Positions 17,752 to 27,415 of a DNA stretch of 64,000 nucleotides are shown piece after piece. Made by a program: the position numbers and the translations under genes. This DNA is from DAISJI01 sp964559835. GTDB taxonomy: Bacteria; Acidobacteriota; Terriglobia; Terriglobales; Acidobacteriaceae. The stretch is taken from assembly GCA_964559835.1 (NCBI GenBank), contig CAZLJE010000017.1, positions 48,785 through 112,784 of the forward strand, in the 5' to 3' direction. Each line of letters opens with the position of its first letter. Positions within the stretch are counted from its first letter, which is position 1. The notes under the pieces are model-generated. The model did not search any database, was not told the origin of the DNA, and saw only the letters and a program-made list of their open reading frames with translations.

Positions 17752-19626
17752 ATGTGCGGCATCATTGGCAATATCGGGCACGCCGAGCGTCTCAGCGAAA
17801 ATCAGCTGCTGGCAGGACTGTGCGCCATCGCCCACCGCGGGCCCGACGATAAGGGATCTCAGGCGATCGCCACCAGCGTTCCTGGCCTCAGGGTCTGGTT
17901 CGGACACCGACGTTTGTCCATCATCGACCTCTCCGCAGCCGGGCATCAGCCCATGTGCGATCCCGCGACGGGTAATTGGATCACTTACAACGGCGAGATC
18001 TACAACTATCTGGAGGTCCGCGAGCGGCTTGCCCATGATGGTGTCCAGTTCCGAAGCCACTGCGACACCGAAGTCATCCTGAAAGCCTACGCGCGGTGGG
18101 GCGAAAAGTGCGTTGACCAATTCCGTGGCATGTTCGCCTTCGCCATATGGGACGCGAGAGTCGAGAAGTTATTTGCCGCGCGTGATCGTCTCGGTATCAA
18201 GCCCTTTTACTATTTCGAAGACAACGGCCAACTCCTTTTCGCGTCCGAAGTCCGTGCGCTGACTGCCACGGGCGCGGTCCCCCGCAAGTTGAATGCGGAG
18301 GCCCTCGACGACTACCTCGCTTTCGGCTCCGTCTATGATCCCCTTACCCTGATCGACGGTGTCCGTTCCCTGCCGGCGGGCCATTACTTGAGTTGGCATG
18401 AGGGGCGGATCGACATCACTCGCTACTGGGATGTCGACCGATTGGCTGGGGAAAAGCTCGACGCCCATGACCTCCAGCACGCTCTCGGCCGCCGTTTGGA
18501 GGAAGCCGTCCTCTGTCACACCGTCAGCGACGTGCCGGTCGGCATCTTTCTTTCCGGCGGCGTGGACTCCAGTTCGATCGTTGCCCTGCTCACGCGCCAG
18601 GGCCAGAAGAACCTTCAGACGGTTTCGCTTACCTTCTCCGAACAAAGCCTGGATGAAGCCGAATTCTCTCGTGCGGTCGCGACGAAGTTCCAGACCGATC
18701 ATCATGAGGTGCTGCTCTCGCAACAGGACGTGCTGGAGAGCCTTCCCGAGTGTCTCGCCTCCATGGACCAGCCAACCATCGACGGCATAAATTCCTACAT
18801 CGTCTCGCGAGAAACCCGCCGCCTCGGTTTGAAAGTAGCGCTCTCCGGTCTTGGCTCCGACGAGATTTTTGCCGGCTACAGCAGCTTCCGCACGATGCCT
18901 CGGCTGGAGTCGGCGGTGCAGATGTTGGATCGCGCTCCGGCTACGCTGCGAAAGCTTCTTGCCAAAACCCTGCCGTCCTTTGCCGGAACCACCGATAAGC
19001 GTGCGCGTCTTTCCGACCTCCTGCTCGGTAATGGCCAGGGCACCCCTTACCTGCTGGGCCGTGGTCTGTTCGCCTCGTCGCTGAGGAAGAGCTTGTTGCA
19101 GCGCCCGTGGTTTCGCGAGCATCGCATGCCCGGAACTCTCGCCAGCATGATGAGTCATACGCGAGACATGGACCCTGTAAGCCGTACCTCTTACCTTGAA
19201 CTGCACAACTACATGGCAAACACCTTGCTGCGCGACGCCGACTTCATGAGTATGGCGCACAGCTTGGAAGTTCGCGTCCCATTGATCGATCATGAGTTGG
19301 TCGAGCTGGTGTTCGCGATCGACGCGGACCGCAAACTGGACGAGCACAAGCCCAAGCCACTGCTGGTAGAGAGCGTCCCCGAATTGCCTCCCGACGCCGT
19401 GTACCGTCCGAAAAAAGGTTTTACGCTTCCGTTCCAGTACTGGCTCACAGAAACCATGCGCGGCGAAGTGGAACAGGTGCTCCTGCGCGATGAAGCACTG
19501 TCCGACGTCCTGGAACCCGCAGGCGTAGCGCAGGTCTGGAGAGATTTTCTGGCCGGACGTACTTCCTGGTCACGTCCGTGGTCGATTTATGTGTTGAAAA
19601 AGTTTGCAGCCTTACACATTGCTTAA
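17752..19626 (+). CDS. asnB: Asparagine synthase (glutamine-hydrolysing)
   Basis: The 624-residue product begins MCGIIGNIGH, exposing the Cys2 nucleophile of class II glutamine amidotransferases. The synthetase half has the PP-loop GIFLSGGVDSSSIVAL and the LKVALSGLGSDEIFAGY block. The family makes asparagine, but homologues inside polysaccharide loci are often proposed to amidate uronic acids or other sugar carboxylates. The uronate epimerase in this locus makes that plausible. It starts 16 bp after the GT2 gene. Confidence 0.93.
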   Translation: MCGIIGNIGHAERLSENQLLAGLCAIAHRGPDDKGSQAIATSVPGLRVWFGHRRLSIIDLSAAGHQPMCDPATGNWITYNGEIYNYLEVRERLAHDGVQFRSHCDTEVILKAYARWGEKCVDQFRGMFAFAIWDARVEKLFAARDRLGIKPFYYFEDNGQLLFASEVRALTATGAVPRKLNAEALDDYLAFGSVYDPLTLIDGVRSLPAGHYLSWHEGRIDITRYWDVDRLAGEKLDAHDLQHALGRRLEEAVLCHTVSDVPVGIFLSGGVDSSSIVALLTRQGQKNLQTVSLTFSEQSLDEAEFSRAVATKFQTDHHEVLLSQQDVLESLPECLASMDQPTIDGINSYIVSRETRRLGLKVALSGLGSDEIFAGYSSFRTMPRLESAVQMLDRAPATLRKLLAKTLPSFAGTTDKRARLSDLLLGNGQGTPYLLGRGLFASSLRKSLLQRPWFREHRMPGTLASMMSHTRDMDPVSRTSYLELHNYMANTLLRDADFMSMAHSLEVRVPLIDHELVELVFAIDADRKLDEHKPKPLLVESVPELPPDAVYRPKKGFTLPFQYWLTETMRGEVEQVLLRDEALSDVLEPAGVAQVWRDFLAGRTSWSRPWSIYVLKKFAALHIA

Positions 19627-19732
19627 GGGATTACCCGCCGCCCCGAGAACGATTTCGCGTGCTATATTCACCCGAGTAGACGGGCTCACCGGGCGATCCG
19701 TAAACGATGCAAACGTTCATGAGCAGCGGCAG

Positions 19733-21238
19733 ATGATTTTTCAGTACGTAGCTGTTTTCGGAGTTTGTTTCGTCCTCTCGCTTGCCGGAACATGGTATGT
19801 GCGCGGCGTCGCCAACCGGCGTGGCTGGGCGCAGGCGCCGTCTTCGAATCGCCATATCCACACCACCCCCATTCCCCGGCTCGGTGGAGTAGCTATTTTC
19901 TTCGCCTGCTCGGTGGTGCTCGGTCTGGCAGCGCTCTCGCGTTCGTACTTTGACCTGCCTTGGCACTCGATCCTGGTGATCCTGACCCCGACACTCCTCG
20001 TTTTCGCCGTCGGCCTGTATGACGATTTCAGGGGACTTCCCGCATTTGTAAAGTTCGGCGCCCAGGCAGCGGCCGGCTGGATGTTGTTCGCAGGCGGCTT
20101 GGGCGTGACCAGCTTCTCGCCTATTTTTGGCGACGTTCAGTTCAGTAGCTTCGTGTCGCTGGTGGCCACGATTGTGTGGGTCGTCCTGATCACCAACGCT
20201 TTCAATCTTATCGATGGATTGGACGGCCTGGCAGCCGGGTCAGGGCTGTTTTCCATCCTCGTGGTTTCTCTGATCGCCATGGCAAGAGGCAACGTTGGAG
20301 TCGCCACACTGGGTTTCGCACTCGGCGGGGCCACCCTGGGATTTCTCCGCTTCAATTTTCATCCTGCGTCGATCTTTCTCGGCGATTGCGGAAGCCTGCT
20401 GATCGGCTTTCTGCTGAGCGCGCTGGCTCTCCTCGGTTCGCAGAAATCCCCGACCGTGGTCGCCGTCGCCATTCCGATCCTTTCGTTCGGTTTTCCTATC
20501 CTTGACACGGTTCTGGCCGTCGTTCGGCGCTTCCTGAGTGGCCGGCCGATCTTCGGCGCCGACCGCGATCACATTCATCACAAGTTGATCGAACGCGGCT
20601 TATCGCACCGCGGCGCTGTTCTGCTGCTCTACGGCGTTTCCGCCTTGTTCGCCTGTGCCAGCATGATCCTGATGCATGCGAACGCCGCGCGCATTGCCGT
20701 GGCGCTCATCATCGTCGGCGCTTTCGTCATGGTTGGGGTGCAGCAGCTTGGTTACCACGAGATCGGAGAGCTGCAGCGCATCGCCCGCCGCACCCTGCAG
20801 CAGAAGCAGGTGATCGCCAACAACCTGCCCATTCGACGCGCCGTGAACGAGATGGGCAGCTGCTCCGACTTTCAGTCGCTCTGCTCCATACTCGGTGTCG
20901 CTGCCCGCGAAAGCGGCTTTGACGCCTTCGACTTGACCGTCACCAAGTCCGCCACAACCGCGACGCTCGGTTCCTTTTCCTGGAACAGGTCTCAGCGCGA
21001 CGTACGCGCCCCGGGCCAGATGACGTGGCGCGTCGGACTTTCGTTTACCAGTAGTTCGGGCCGGGTTCAGGGTGAGTTCTGCTGCTACCGCAAATATTCC
21101 GGGAAGGACATGCTCCTGGACATGAACTTGATCACCATCGATCTTTTGGCTGCATTCATTAAGGTAGCCGATCGGATGGAACGGGGAGCGGCGAAGACCT
21201 TCCCTGACTTCGGGCGCACCGCTGCCGCCGCGAACTGA
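19733..21238 (+). CDS. WecA/MraY-type undecaprenyl-phosphate sugar-1-phosphate transferase with extra C-terminus
   Basis: The ATG at 19733 begins MIFQYVAVFG, followed by about ten membrane helices. Family landmarks are the GLYDDFRGLP aspartate pair, NAFNLIDGLDGLAAG, FLGDCGSLLIGF and the HIHHKLIERG histidine motif of the WecA branch. It should start repeat-unit assembly by moving a sugar-1-phosphate to undecaprenyl phosphate. Residues about 340-501 form an additional soluble domain (helix LQRIARRTLQQKQVIANN, then a mixed alpha/beta region) that WecA lacks. The stop abuts the stop of the convergent gene. Confidence 0.88.
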   Translation: MIFQYVAVFGVCFVLSLAGTWYVRGVANRRGWAQAPSSNRHIHTTPIPRLGGVAIFFACSVVLGLAALSRSYFDLPWHSILVILTPTLLVFAVGLYDDFRGLPAFVKFGAQAAAGWMLFAGGLGVTSFSPIFGDVQFSSFVSLVATIVWVVLITNAFNLIDGLDGLAAGSGLFSILVVSLIAMARGNVGVATLGFALGGATLGFLRFNFHPASIFLGDCGSLLIGFLLSALALLGSQKSPTVVAVAIPILSFGFPILDTVLAVVRRFLSGRPIFGADRDHIHHKLIERGLSHRGAVLLLYGVSALFACASMILMHANAARIAVALIIVGAFVMVGVQQLGYHEIGELQRIARRTLQQKQVIANNLPIRRAVNEMGSCSDFQSLCSILGVAARESGFDAFDLTVTKSATTATLGSFSWNRSQRDVRAPGQMTWRVGLSFTSSSGRVQGEFCCYRKYSGKDMLLDMNLITIDLLAAFIKVADRMERGAAKTFPDFGRTAAAAN

Positions 21239-24200
21239 TCAATCGAAGAAGATCCCGCTGATCACCGCATTCGTCGGACCCGTGTTGGTCACGTTCATCA
21301 CCACGTGCCCGCTCACTGTCCACACCAGGTACGTGCCGTTGCTGAACGAGCTTAGCGACCGCGTGTCCAGCACCGTTCCCGTTTGCGCGTCCCGGACCGT
21401 TATCGTTTGCGTACGGGTAGTCGAGTCCCAATCCAGCGCATACAACGCGATCTGGTGCGTCAGGCCGTCAGTAAGGTTCAGGTCCACGCTATAGGTCGAG
21501 AAGGTAAACCAGCACGACGCGATCCGGGTCGTGCCCGTGCCGTTCTGTAACGCACGTACGTCCGTCGTAGAGGACGTCCAAAGCGCCGTGGCAGCGGGGA
21601 TACTCAAGGTTGCAAACGCCGGGATGGAAGCAGAGTCTGCTGCGATGCTGTAGCCGGCCGTTCCGTATCCCGGCCTCCAGCTACCCTGAGTGGTCGTATC
21701 CGCTTTCACGAACGATGCAGAGCTGCTGACCGGCCCCGACGTCGAGGCCCCGCCAAAGAAGATTCCGCTGATGACGGCGTTGGTTGGGCCGGTGTTCGTG
21801 ATGTTAAAGACCACGTGTCCACTGACCATCCACGACAGATACAGCCCGCCGTTGAATCCGCTGACTGTCTTCGTATCCAGCACGGTCCCGGTCGCCGCGT
21901 CACGAACGGTAATAGTCTGCGAGCGAGCGTACGAGTCCCAGTCAAGGGCATAGAGAGCGACCTCGTGCGATTGCCCATCGGTAAGATTGACGTCGATCGT
22001 GAAACTGGAAGACGCGTACCACGCCGTCGCCTCGCGCCCGGTTCCGGCGCTATTCTGCAAAGCCCGAACATCGCTCGTCGATGACATCCAAGTGGCCGTG
22101 GGAACGGTCATCGAGACCGTCGCATACGACGGGTAAGGGGCTGAGTCGCCGGCGATGGAGTAGCCGTCACCGCCATAGCCCAACCGCCAGTTGCCTTGCG
22201 TCGCTCCGTCCGAGGCGACAAAACTCGCCGCACCGGATGGTGGCACGGCAGCTCCGGCTGGCCCAAAGAAGATACCGCTCAAGACAGCGTTGGTTGGGCC
22301 GGTGTTCGTGATTGTAAAGATCACGTGTCCGCTGAGCGTCCATGACAAGTACAACCCGCCATTGAATCCGGTGACATTCCGCGTATCCAGTACCGTCCCG
22401 GTCCCCGCATCCCGAATCGTGATGGTCTGCGTGCGAGTGGTGGAGTCCCAATCGAGCGCGTACAAAGCGAGCTTGTGAGATTGGCCATCCGTAAGATTGA
22501 CGTCGATCGTGAAATTGGAAGACGCGTACCACGCTGTAGCCTCGCGACCTGTTCCAGCGCTGTTCTGCAACGCCCGGACGTCGGTCGTCGGCGATATCCA
22601 GGTCGCGGTGGGAACGGTCATCGAAACCGTCGCATAGGACGGGTAGGACGCTGAGTCGCCGGCGATCGAGTAACCGTCGCCGCCATAACCCCACCGCCAG
22701 TTGCCTTGCGTCGCTCCGTCCGTGGCAACGAAGGCCGCTGTACCGGACGGCGGAAGTGCGGCTCCCGCTCCACCAAAGAAGATTCCGCTGATCACGGCGT
22801 TCGTCGGTCCCGTATTGGTGACGGTGAAGGTAACATGCCCGGTGAGGTTCCATACCAGGTACGCCCCTCCATTGAACCCCGAGACCGTTCGCGTATCCAA
22901 CACCGCCAAGGTCTGGGCATCCTGAACCGTGATCGTCTGCGTGCGCGTTGTGGAATCCCAGTCAAGCGCATAGAGCGCTACCTGGTGCGAGTTCCCGTCC
23001 GTGAGATTTACGTCGATCGTGAAGCTGGAGAACGTATACCACGCAGAAGCCAGCCTTCCCGTGGCCGCCCCGTTCTGGAGAGCGCGAACATCTGCTGTGG
23101 AGGAGACCCAGGTCGCTGTTTGATTCGATACATTCACGGTCGCATAAGAGGGATACGACGCTGAATCGGCAGCAATCGCATATCCATCGGCGCCATACGC
23201 TCCTCGCCATGTCCCTTGTGTCGTCGTATCCGTTTTAACGAATTGTCCCGTGTTGCCGTGGGTCGGTTGGGTCACCGTCACACCAACGCCGGTTCCGTGC
23301 GTTGTTCCGCCACCTGTACCTGTCGCGGTGATCGTGTAACTTCCCGGCGTCGTGGACGGCCCTGCCGTTACCGTCATCATCGAAGTCCCGCTACCGGGTG
23401 CTGCAATACTCGCCGGGTTGAAGCTCACCGCGACTCCAGACGGCGCGCCCGATGCGCTCAAGGCCACGGCCGAATTGAAGCCCGCATCCGGCGTGATCGT
23501 GATCGTGCTCGTCGTATTGCCTCCGGCGGCCACGGAAACACTTGTCGGCGACGCGCTAACGGCGAAGCTAGCTGAGAATTCCGTGTACGTGTAGTCGCGG
23601 AACTGCCAATTCCCACTTATTAAAGAAGACAAGCGCACATACAGAGTCTGGCCCGCGGTGGGAAGTCCGCTGACGCTCGCCGATGTGTTCGTTCCCTGGT
23701 TTTGGTTGTAGACGTCCGTGCCCCCCGGCGTGGTTCCGATCGCCAGCGCGTATTGCGTAGCTCCCAGGCCGGCGTTCCACGTGAAGGTGGCCGAAGTCCC
23801 GCCGAGCGTCGTCCCGGAAAGCGGAGTCAACATGTAAGCCGGTGAAGTGCAGTTCGGGAATCGTATCGTCGCGATGCGCGTGCTCCAGTTGAACGTTCCC
23901 GACGATTTCAAATATTCGGTCGTGTACCAGAATGTGCAGTCATCGAATGGGTCGACGCTCATGGAGCTGTAATCGCCCCAGCGACTTAGACTGTGGCCTT
24001 GTGACCCGCCGCCATCGATGATCGTACCCTCCGTTTGCATGGTGCCGGCCGTATCCGTAACCAGCCGGCCGGTGTAACGGATGGCGGGAAAGATCGAGGA
24101 ACTTGAGGCGCTATATCCGAGCAGCATGTTCCCGACCGAATCCATGGCGATGCTGCCCATCCAGCGATAGCTACTGTCGGGTTGATACGTTCCCTGCTGC

Positions 24201-25411
24201 CACACCTGTGGTGTGCCGTTTGGGTTTCTGAGTTCATACCAGCGGACTGCGGCGACGCTGTTCGCGGTCACCGACTGGTTGACGACCAACGACTCGTGAT
24301 TGCCGAAATTACGATACGCGAGCCGGTACATAAGCCGGTCAGCCAGCGAATCCAGCTTCTGCGAGGTCCCGCTTTGAGGTATGCACGTCCCTCCTCCGCT
24401 GCACGCGGCCGAAAATGCGGCGACGCTGATGCTGGTCGGGCCGGTCAACGTGGAATTGGCGGGTGTGGTGAAATCGACATGGAACTTCCACAACAGTAAA
24501 GAGTTCGTCCCGTAATCGAGGAAGAAATCCGGCGATCCCGCCGGCGGCAGCGTCGATCCGTCCAGGTCACCCGGAAGCAGGCCGCCGTAACTCGTGCTCA
24601 GTTGGAAACAGACCTGGGTCGCAGACGCCCCAGTCAGCATCGCGTTCCGGTCCAGCGCGCACAACTGGGGACCGGCAAACGTGGTCCCGCCGTTGAACAT
24701 GTTGAAACTCATGTAGTACGCGTCCGGCCAGACCCCGAGCTTCGGGTAATCGTTGAAGCTCGAAAACTGGAACGCATAGCGGTAATAGCTGCCGGTCGCA
24801 TCCGATGTCGTTGACACGGCGATGCACTGGTAATATGGCGGGCCGCCGGTGACGGCAAACTGCGTGAGGATCCAACGATTGGCGATCTTGTCGTATTGGG
24901 CGATGGGGTCGCCGTCGTTATCGGTCTCGCACCGGCCTCCGAATCCTTGCCACAATGTGTTTCCCGCCGCCGGCCCGTACACAAGCGCTCCGGTGGATTT
25001 ATTGAACACCCCAAACGATTCATTGACCCACTGGACGTATTGCGTGTAACCGACAGCCCCGTTCGTGTCCGGCGGCGCCGAATTCACGGAGAAATTCGGC
25101 GCCCCTACGCCAAATCCGTCAAACGATGAAACCGTCGCAGGTGCGCTAGGCGCAAGATATCCGGACTGCACCACAGGGTCCGCTTGTGCCGGCGTCGTGC
25201 TCAGCGGACGAACCCGGCGCAACGGCTTTTCGCGCTCTGTCTCGGCGCTGGGCGGCAGAGGCTTGAGCTTCCGCAGCGGGGGCGATTGGTCATGCTGGAT
25301 CGCGTGGATCACCGTCGGTCCGGTCAGGACCGTGGGTTGCTGCTGGGCGATTGCCGCCCCACAAAGTATGGCAAGGCCAAAGGCCTGCCATTTGATCCAT
25401 CTTGCCGCCAT
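21239..25411 (-). CDS. Large secreted multidomain protein with four tandem repeats
   Basis: This 1390-residue protein has a signal peptide (ILCGAAIAQQ). It then has a basic Pro-rich linker, a 400-residue domain of unknown function starting near NSAPPDTNGAVGYTQYVQWV, a fibronectin-III-like segment (about 520-610), an Ig-like segment (about 613-717), and four repeats of 170 residues. Each repeat contains ALYALDWDS, TGPTNAVISGIFF-like and TQGxWR motifs. There is no catalytic motif, no C-terminal sorting tail and no membrane anchor. Its place within the EPS locus suggests a cell-surface or matrix protein, which is inference. Confidence 0.8.
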   Translation of the reverse strand: MAARWIKWQAFGLAILCGAAIAQQQPTVLTGPTVIHAIQHDQSPPLRKLKPLPPSAETEREKPLRRVRPLSTTPAQADPVVQSGYLAPSAPATVSSFDGFGVGAPNFSVNSAPPDTNGAVGYTQYVQWVNESFGVFNKSTGALVYGPAAGNTLWQGFGGRCETDNDGDPIAQYDKIANRWILTQFAVTGGPPYYQCIAVSTTSDATGSYYRYAFQFSSFNDYPKLGVWPDAYYMSFNMFNGGTTFAGPQLCALDRNAMLTGASATQVCFQLSTSYGGLLPGDLDGSTLPPAGSPDFFLDYGTNSLLLWKFHVDFTTPANSTLTGPTSISVAAFSAACSGGGTCIPQSGTSQKLDSLADRLMYRLAYRNFGNHESLVVNQSVTANSVAAVRWYELRNPNGTPQVWQQGTYQPDSSYRWMGSIAMDSVGNMLLGYSASSSSIFPAIRYTGRLVTDTAGTMQTEGTIIDGGGSQGHSLSRWGDYSSMSVDPFDDCTFWYTTEYLKSSGTFNWSTRIATIRFPNCTSPAYMLTPLSGTTLGGTSATFTWNAGLGATQYALAIGTTPGGTDVYNQNQGTNTSASVSGLPTAGQTLYVRLSSLISGNWQFRDYTYTEFSASFAVSASPTSVSVAAGGNTTSTITITPDAGFNSAVALSASGAPSGVAVSFNPASIAAPGSGTSMMTVTAGPSTTPGSYTITATGTGGGTTHGTGVGVTVTQPTHGNTGQFVKTDTTTQGTWRGAYGADGYAIAADSASYPSYATVNVSNQTATWVSSTADVRALQNGAATGRLASAWYTFSSFTIDVNLTDGNSHQVALYALDWDSTTRTQTITVQDAQTLAVLDTRTVSGFNGGAYLVWNLTGHVTFTVTNTGPTNAVISGIFFGGAGAALPPSGTAAFVATDGATQGNWRWGYGGDGYSIAGDSASYPSYATVSMTVPTATWISPTTDVRALQNSAGTGREATAWYASSNFTIDVNLTDGQSHKLALYALDWDSTTRTQTITIRDAGTGTVLDTRNVTGFNGGLYLSWTLSGHVIFTITNTGPTNAVLSGIFFGPAGAAVPPSGAASFVASDGATQGNWRLGYGGDGYSIAGDSAPYPSYATVSMTVPTATWMSSTSDVRALQNSAGTGREATAWYASSSFTIDVNLTDGQSHEVALYALDWDSYARSQTITVRDAATGTVLDTKTVSGFNGGLYLSWMVSGHVVFNITNTGPTNAVISGIFFGGASTSGPVSSSASFVKADTTTQGSWRPGYGTAGYSIAADSASIPAFATLSIPAATALWTSSTTDVRALQNGTGTTRIASCWFTFSTYSVDLNLTDGLTHQIALYALDWDSTTRTQTITVRDAQTGTVLDTRSLSSFSNGTYLVWTVSGHVVMNVTNTGPTNAVISGIFFD
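21242..23250 (-). repeat. Four tandem 510-bp coding repeats
   Basis: Equivalent positions of the repeat (the codons for TTTQG or GATQG and neighbours) recur near 23221, 22711, 22201 and 21691, exactly 510 bp apart. By eye the two middle copies are the most alike at the nucleotide level, suggesting recent duplication or gene conversion. The unit encodes about 170 residues of beta-rich sequence. Confidence 0.9.
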
Positions 25412-25604
25412 AGGATTCCCGAGTGTCCCAAGGAGAGTTGCTGGATTTTATCCCGGAATTCAGGCCCCGGACACGCGTTTCCATCGGGTTAAGGCGGAAA
25501 TTTCAAAACATCAGTAACCGGCTGTTGGTTACTCGCGTGGTGTTTTGCCACGGCCCAGGCGTGCGAATCGCCCGTCACTTAGGGCTGTGATTTAATGGCA
25601 ACCG

Positions 25605-26336
25605 ATGGTCGACATTCACTCCCACATACTGCCGCAAGTGGACGACGGTGCCCGCTCCTGGGAGATGGCGGAACACATGTGCCATATGGCCGCCGAGGAC
25701 GGCGTCACCCATATGGTTGCGACTCCCCATGCCAATGACGAATTCCTTTACGATCGGCCCCAGTTGGAATCTCTCCTGACGCAACTGTCGGACAGGGTCG
25801 GCGCCATCCTGAATTTCAGCCTCGGGTGCGACTTCCACTTTTCTTACGAAAACTTATCGCGTCTCCAGCAAGACCCACGCATGTTCACCATCGGGTCGAC
25901 CCCTTACATGCTGGTCGAACTCAGCGACTTTTCCATTCCTCCGTGGGTGACCACGAAACTCCACAGCTTGCTGGCGGCGGGGCTGCGCCCCATCATCACC
26001 CACCCGGAGCGAAACCTGATTCTGCAGAAGAGACCGGAGCAGGTATTGCAATGGGCGGCTCTCGGCTGCCCTATCCAGGTGACTGCCGGTTCGCTGAGCG
26101 GGCGCTGGGGCGAGAAGGCCCTCAAGATCTCTCACTGGCTGCTTCAGCGAGACGCCGTGCACCTGATCGCCAGCGACTGCCACAACGTCGAGGGCAGGCC
26201 GCCGGTGTTGTCCGCTGCGCGCAAACTGCTCCAGCAGGACTACGGAGCGGACATCGCGATGGCATTGGTAGCGGACAATCCGCAGGCTGTTGTCACCGGC
26301 ATCGACCTGCCTTACTTGCCTCGGCCCAGGCACTGA
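25605..26336 (+). CDS. CpsB/CapC-type (PHP-domain) tyrosine-protein phosphatase
   Basis: The 243-residue protein starts MVDIHSHILPQVDDGARSWE, the metal-binding HxH signature of PHP phosphatases such as CpsB and YwqE. It also contains ATPHANDEFLY, PIITHPERN and IASDCHN, which supply the remaining metal ligands. In capsule systems the enzyme dephosphorylates the autokinase that controls chain length. No Wzc-type kinase is in the window, so its partner is elsewhere or absent. It precedes the Wza-like gene by 85 bp. Confidence 0.9.
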   Translation: MVDIHSHILPQVDDGARSWEMAEHMCHMAAEDGVTHMVATPHANDEFLYDRPQLESLLTQLSDRVGAILNFSLGCDFHFSYENLSRLQQDPRMFTIGSTPYMLVELSDFSIPPWVTTKLHSLLAAGLRPIITHPERNLILQKRPEQVLQWAALGCPIQVTAGSLSGRWGEKALKISHWLLQRDAVHLIASDCHNVEGRPPVLSAARKLLQQDYGADIAMALVADNPQAVVTGIDLPYLPRPRH

Positions 26337-26421
26337 ATGCGTAAGCACTTACCGCTGTGGACTGCGCGTCCGTGGCGGCGACCCCTGTGCTAAAATTCCC
26401 TTCATTCCAGGAGTGTTGTTG

Positions 26422-27399
26422 ATGCAGTTTTCGTGGGTTCGAGCGTTGTCTGCTGCGTGTGTGGCGGTTTTGCTGTCGGTGACTTCCTTGGCGCAAGAAG
26501 CGGCCCCCTCGCAGCAGCAGCCTTCGGCGGCGCCTTCTACCGCGACGCCCGCCGAAACCTCGACCCCGAGCACGACTTCCAAGTCCGTCGCCCGGCTCGT
26601 TCTGGGTCCCGGCGACGAAGGCGAGATCACGGTCTACGGCGTCCCTGACCTATCGCAGAAGTTTCGCATCGACGGCAGCGGCGACATCTCCCTTGCGCTT
26701 ATTGGCCGCGTCAAGATCGGCGGCTTGAGCGCGCAGGAGGCCGAGGCTTTGATCGAAAAGCGCTACGATGAAGGCCAGTTCCTCCGCAATCCTCACGTCA
26801 ACCTCACGGTTAAGGACTACACCACGCAAGGTGTGACCGTGCTCGGGGAAGTCACCCATCCGGGTACGTATTCGGCGATGAATGTACGTCGCCTGTTCGA
26901 CGCATTTCAGGCCGCCGGAGGACTTACGCAGCGCGCCGGCAGCACCGTGACCATCACTCGCGGCGCCAAAGTCGATACCGTGAAACTGTCGAACGATCCG
27001 GCGGACTCCGCCGCAAACAACCTCACGGTGGAACCTGGGGACACCATCGTGGTCAGCCGCGCAGGCATTGTCTACGTTCTTGGGGAAGTCACCAAGCCCG
27101 GTGGTTTCGTCATGGAACCTGGTGATGCGCGAATGACGCTCATGCAAGTGGTGGCAATGGCCTCGGGGCCGACCCGCATGGCGAAGCTTTCCAAGGCGCG
27201 GATCGTCCGCCGCACCCCAACCGGCTTGGAAAATATGCCGCTCGATGTCGGAAAGGTCCTGGAAGCAAAGAGTCCCGATGTGCCTCTCCAGGCCGAAGAC
27301 ATCGTCTTCATTCCCGCCAGCAAGGGCAAGTTGGCTGCCGAACACGGCGCCTCTTCCATCCTCTCGATGGTCACCCAATTGGCGATCTATCGCTTCTAG
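26422..27399 (+). CDS. Polysaccharide export protein (Wza-like, SLBB domains)
   Basis: The ATG at 26422 follows CAGGAG at 26408-26413 and yields 325 residues with a signal peptide (VLLSVTSLAQ). After a Ser/Thr/Pro linker comes the Poly_export domain (VLGPGDEGEITVYGVPDLSQ) and two SLBB-type segments (GVTVLGEVTHPGTY; IVYVLGEVTKPGGF). Family members form or line the outer-membrane exit channel for polysaccharide. No lipobox cysteine follows the signal peptide, unlike classical Wza. Confidence 0.9.
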   Translation: MQFSWVRALSAACVAVLLSVTSLAQEAAPSQQQPSAAPSTATPAETSTPSTTSKSVARLVLGPGDEGEITVYGVPDLSQKFRIDGSGDISLALIGRVKIGGLSAQEAEALIEKRYDEGQFLRNPHVNLTVKDYTTQGVTVLGEVTHPGTYSAMNVRRLFDAFQAAGGLTQRAGSTVTITRGAKVDTVKLSNDPADSAANNLTVEPGDTIVVSRAGIVYVLGEVTKPGGFVMEPGDARMTLMQVVAMASGPTRMAKLSKARIVRRTPTGLENMPLDVGKVLEAKSPDVPLQAEDIVFIPASKGKLAAEHGASSILSMVTQLAIYRF

Positions 27400-27415
27400 T
27401 CTTGTTGGAAATGCG

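Noticed and set aside
21230..21245. Shared terminator between the WecA-like gene and the large secreted protein gene
   Set aside because: The two stop codons abut (TGATCA) and no hairpin with a T-run is visible on either side.
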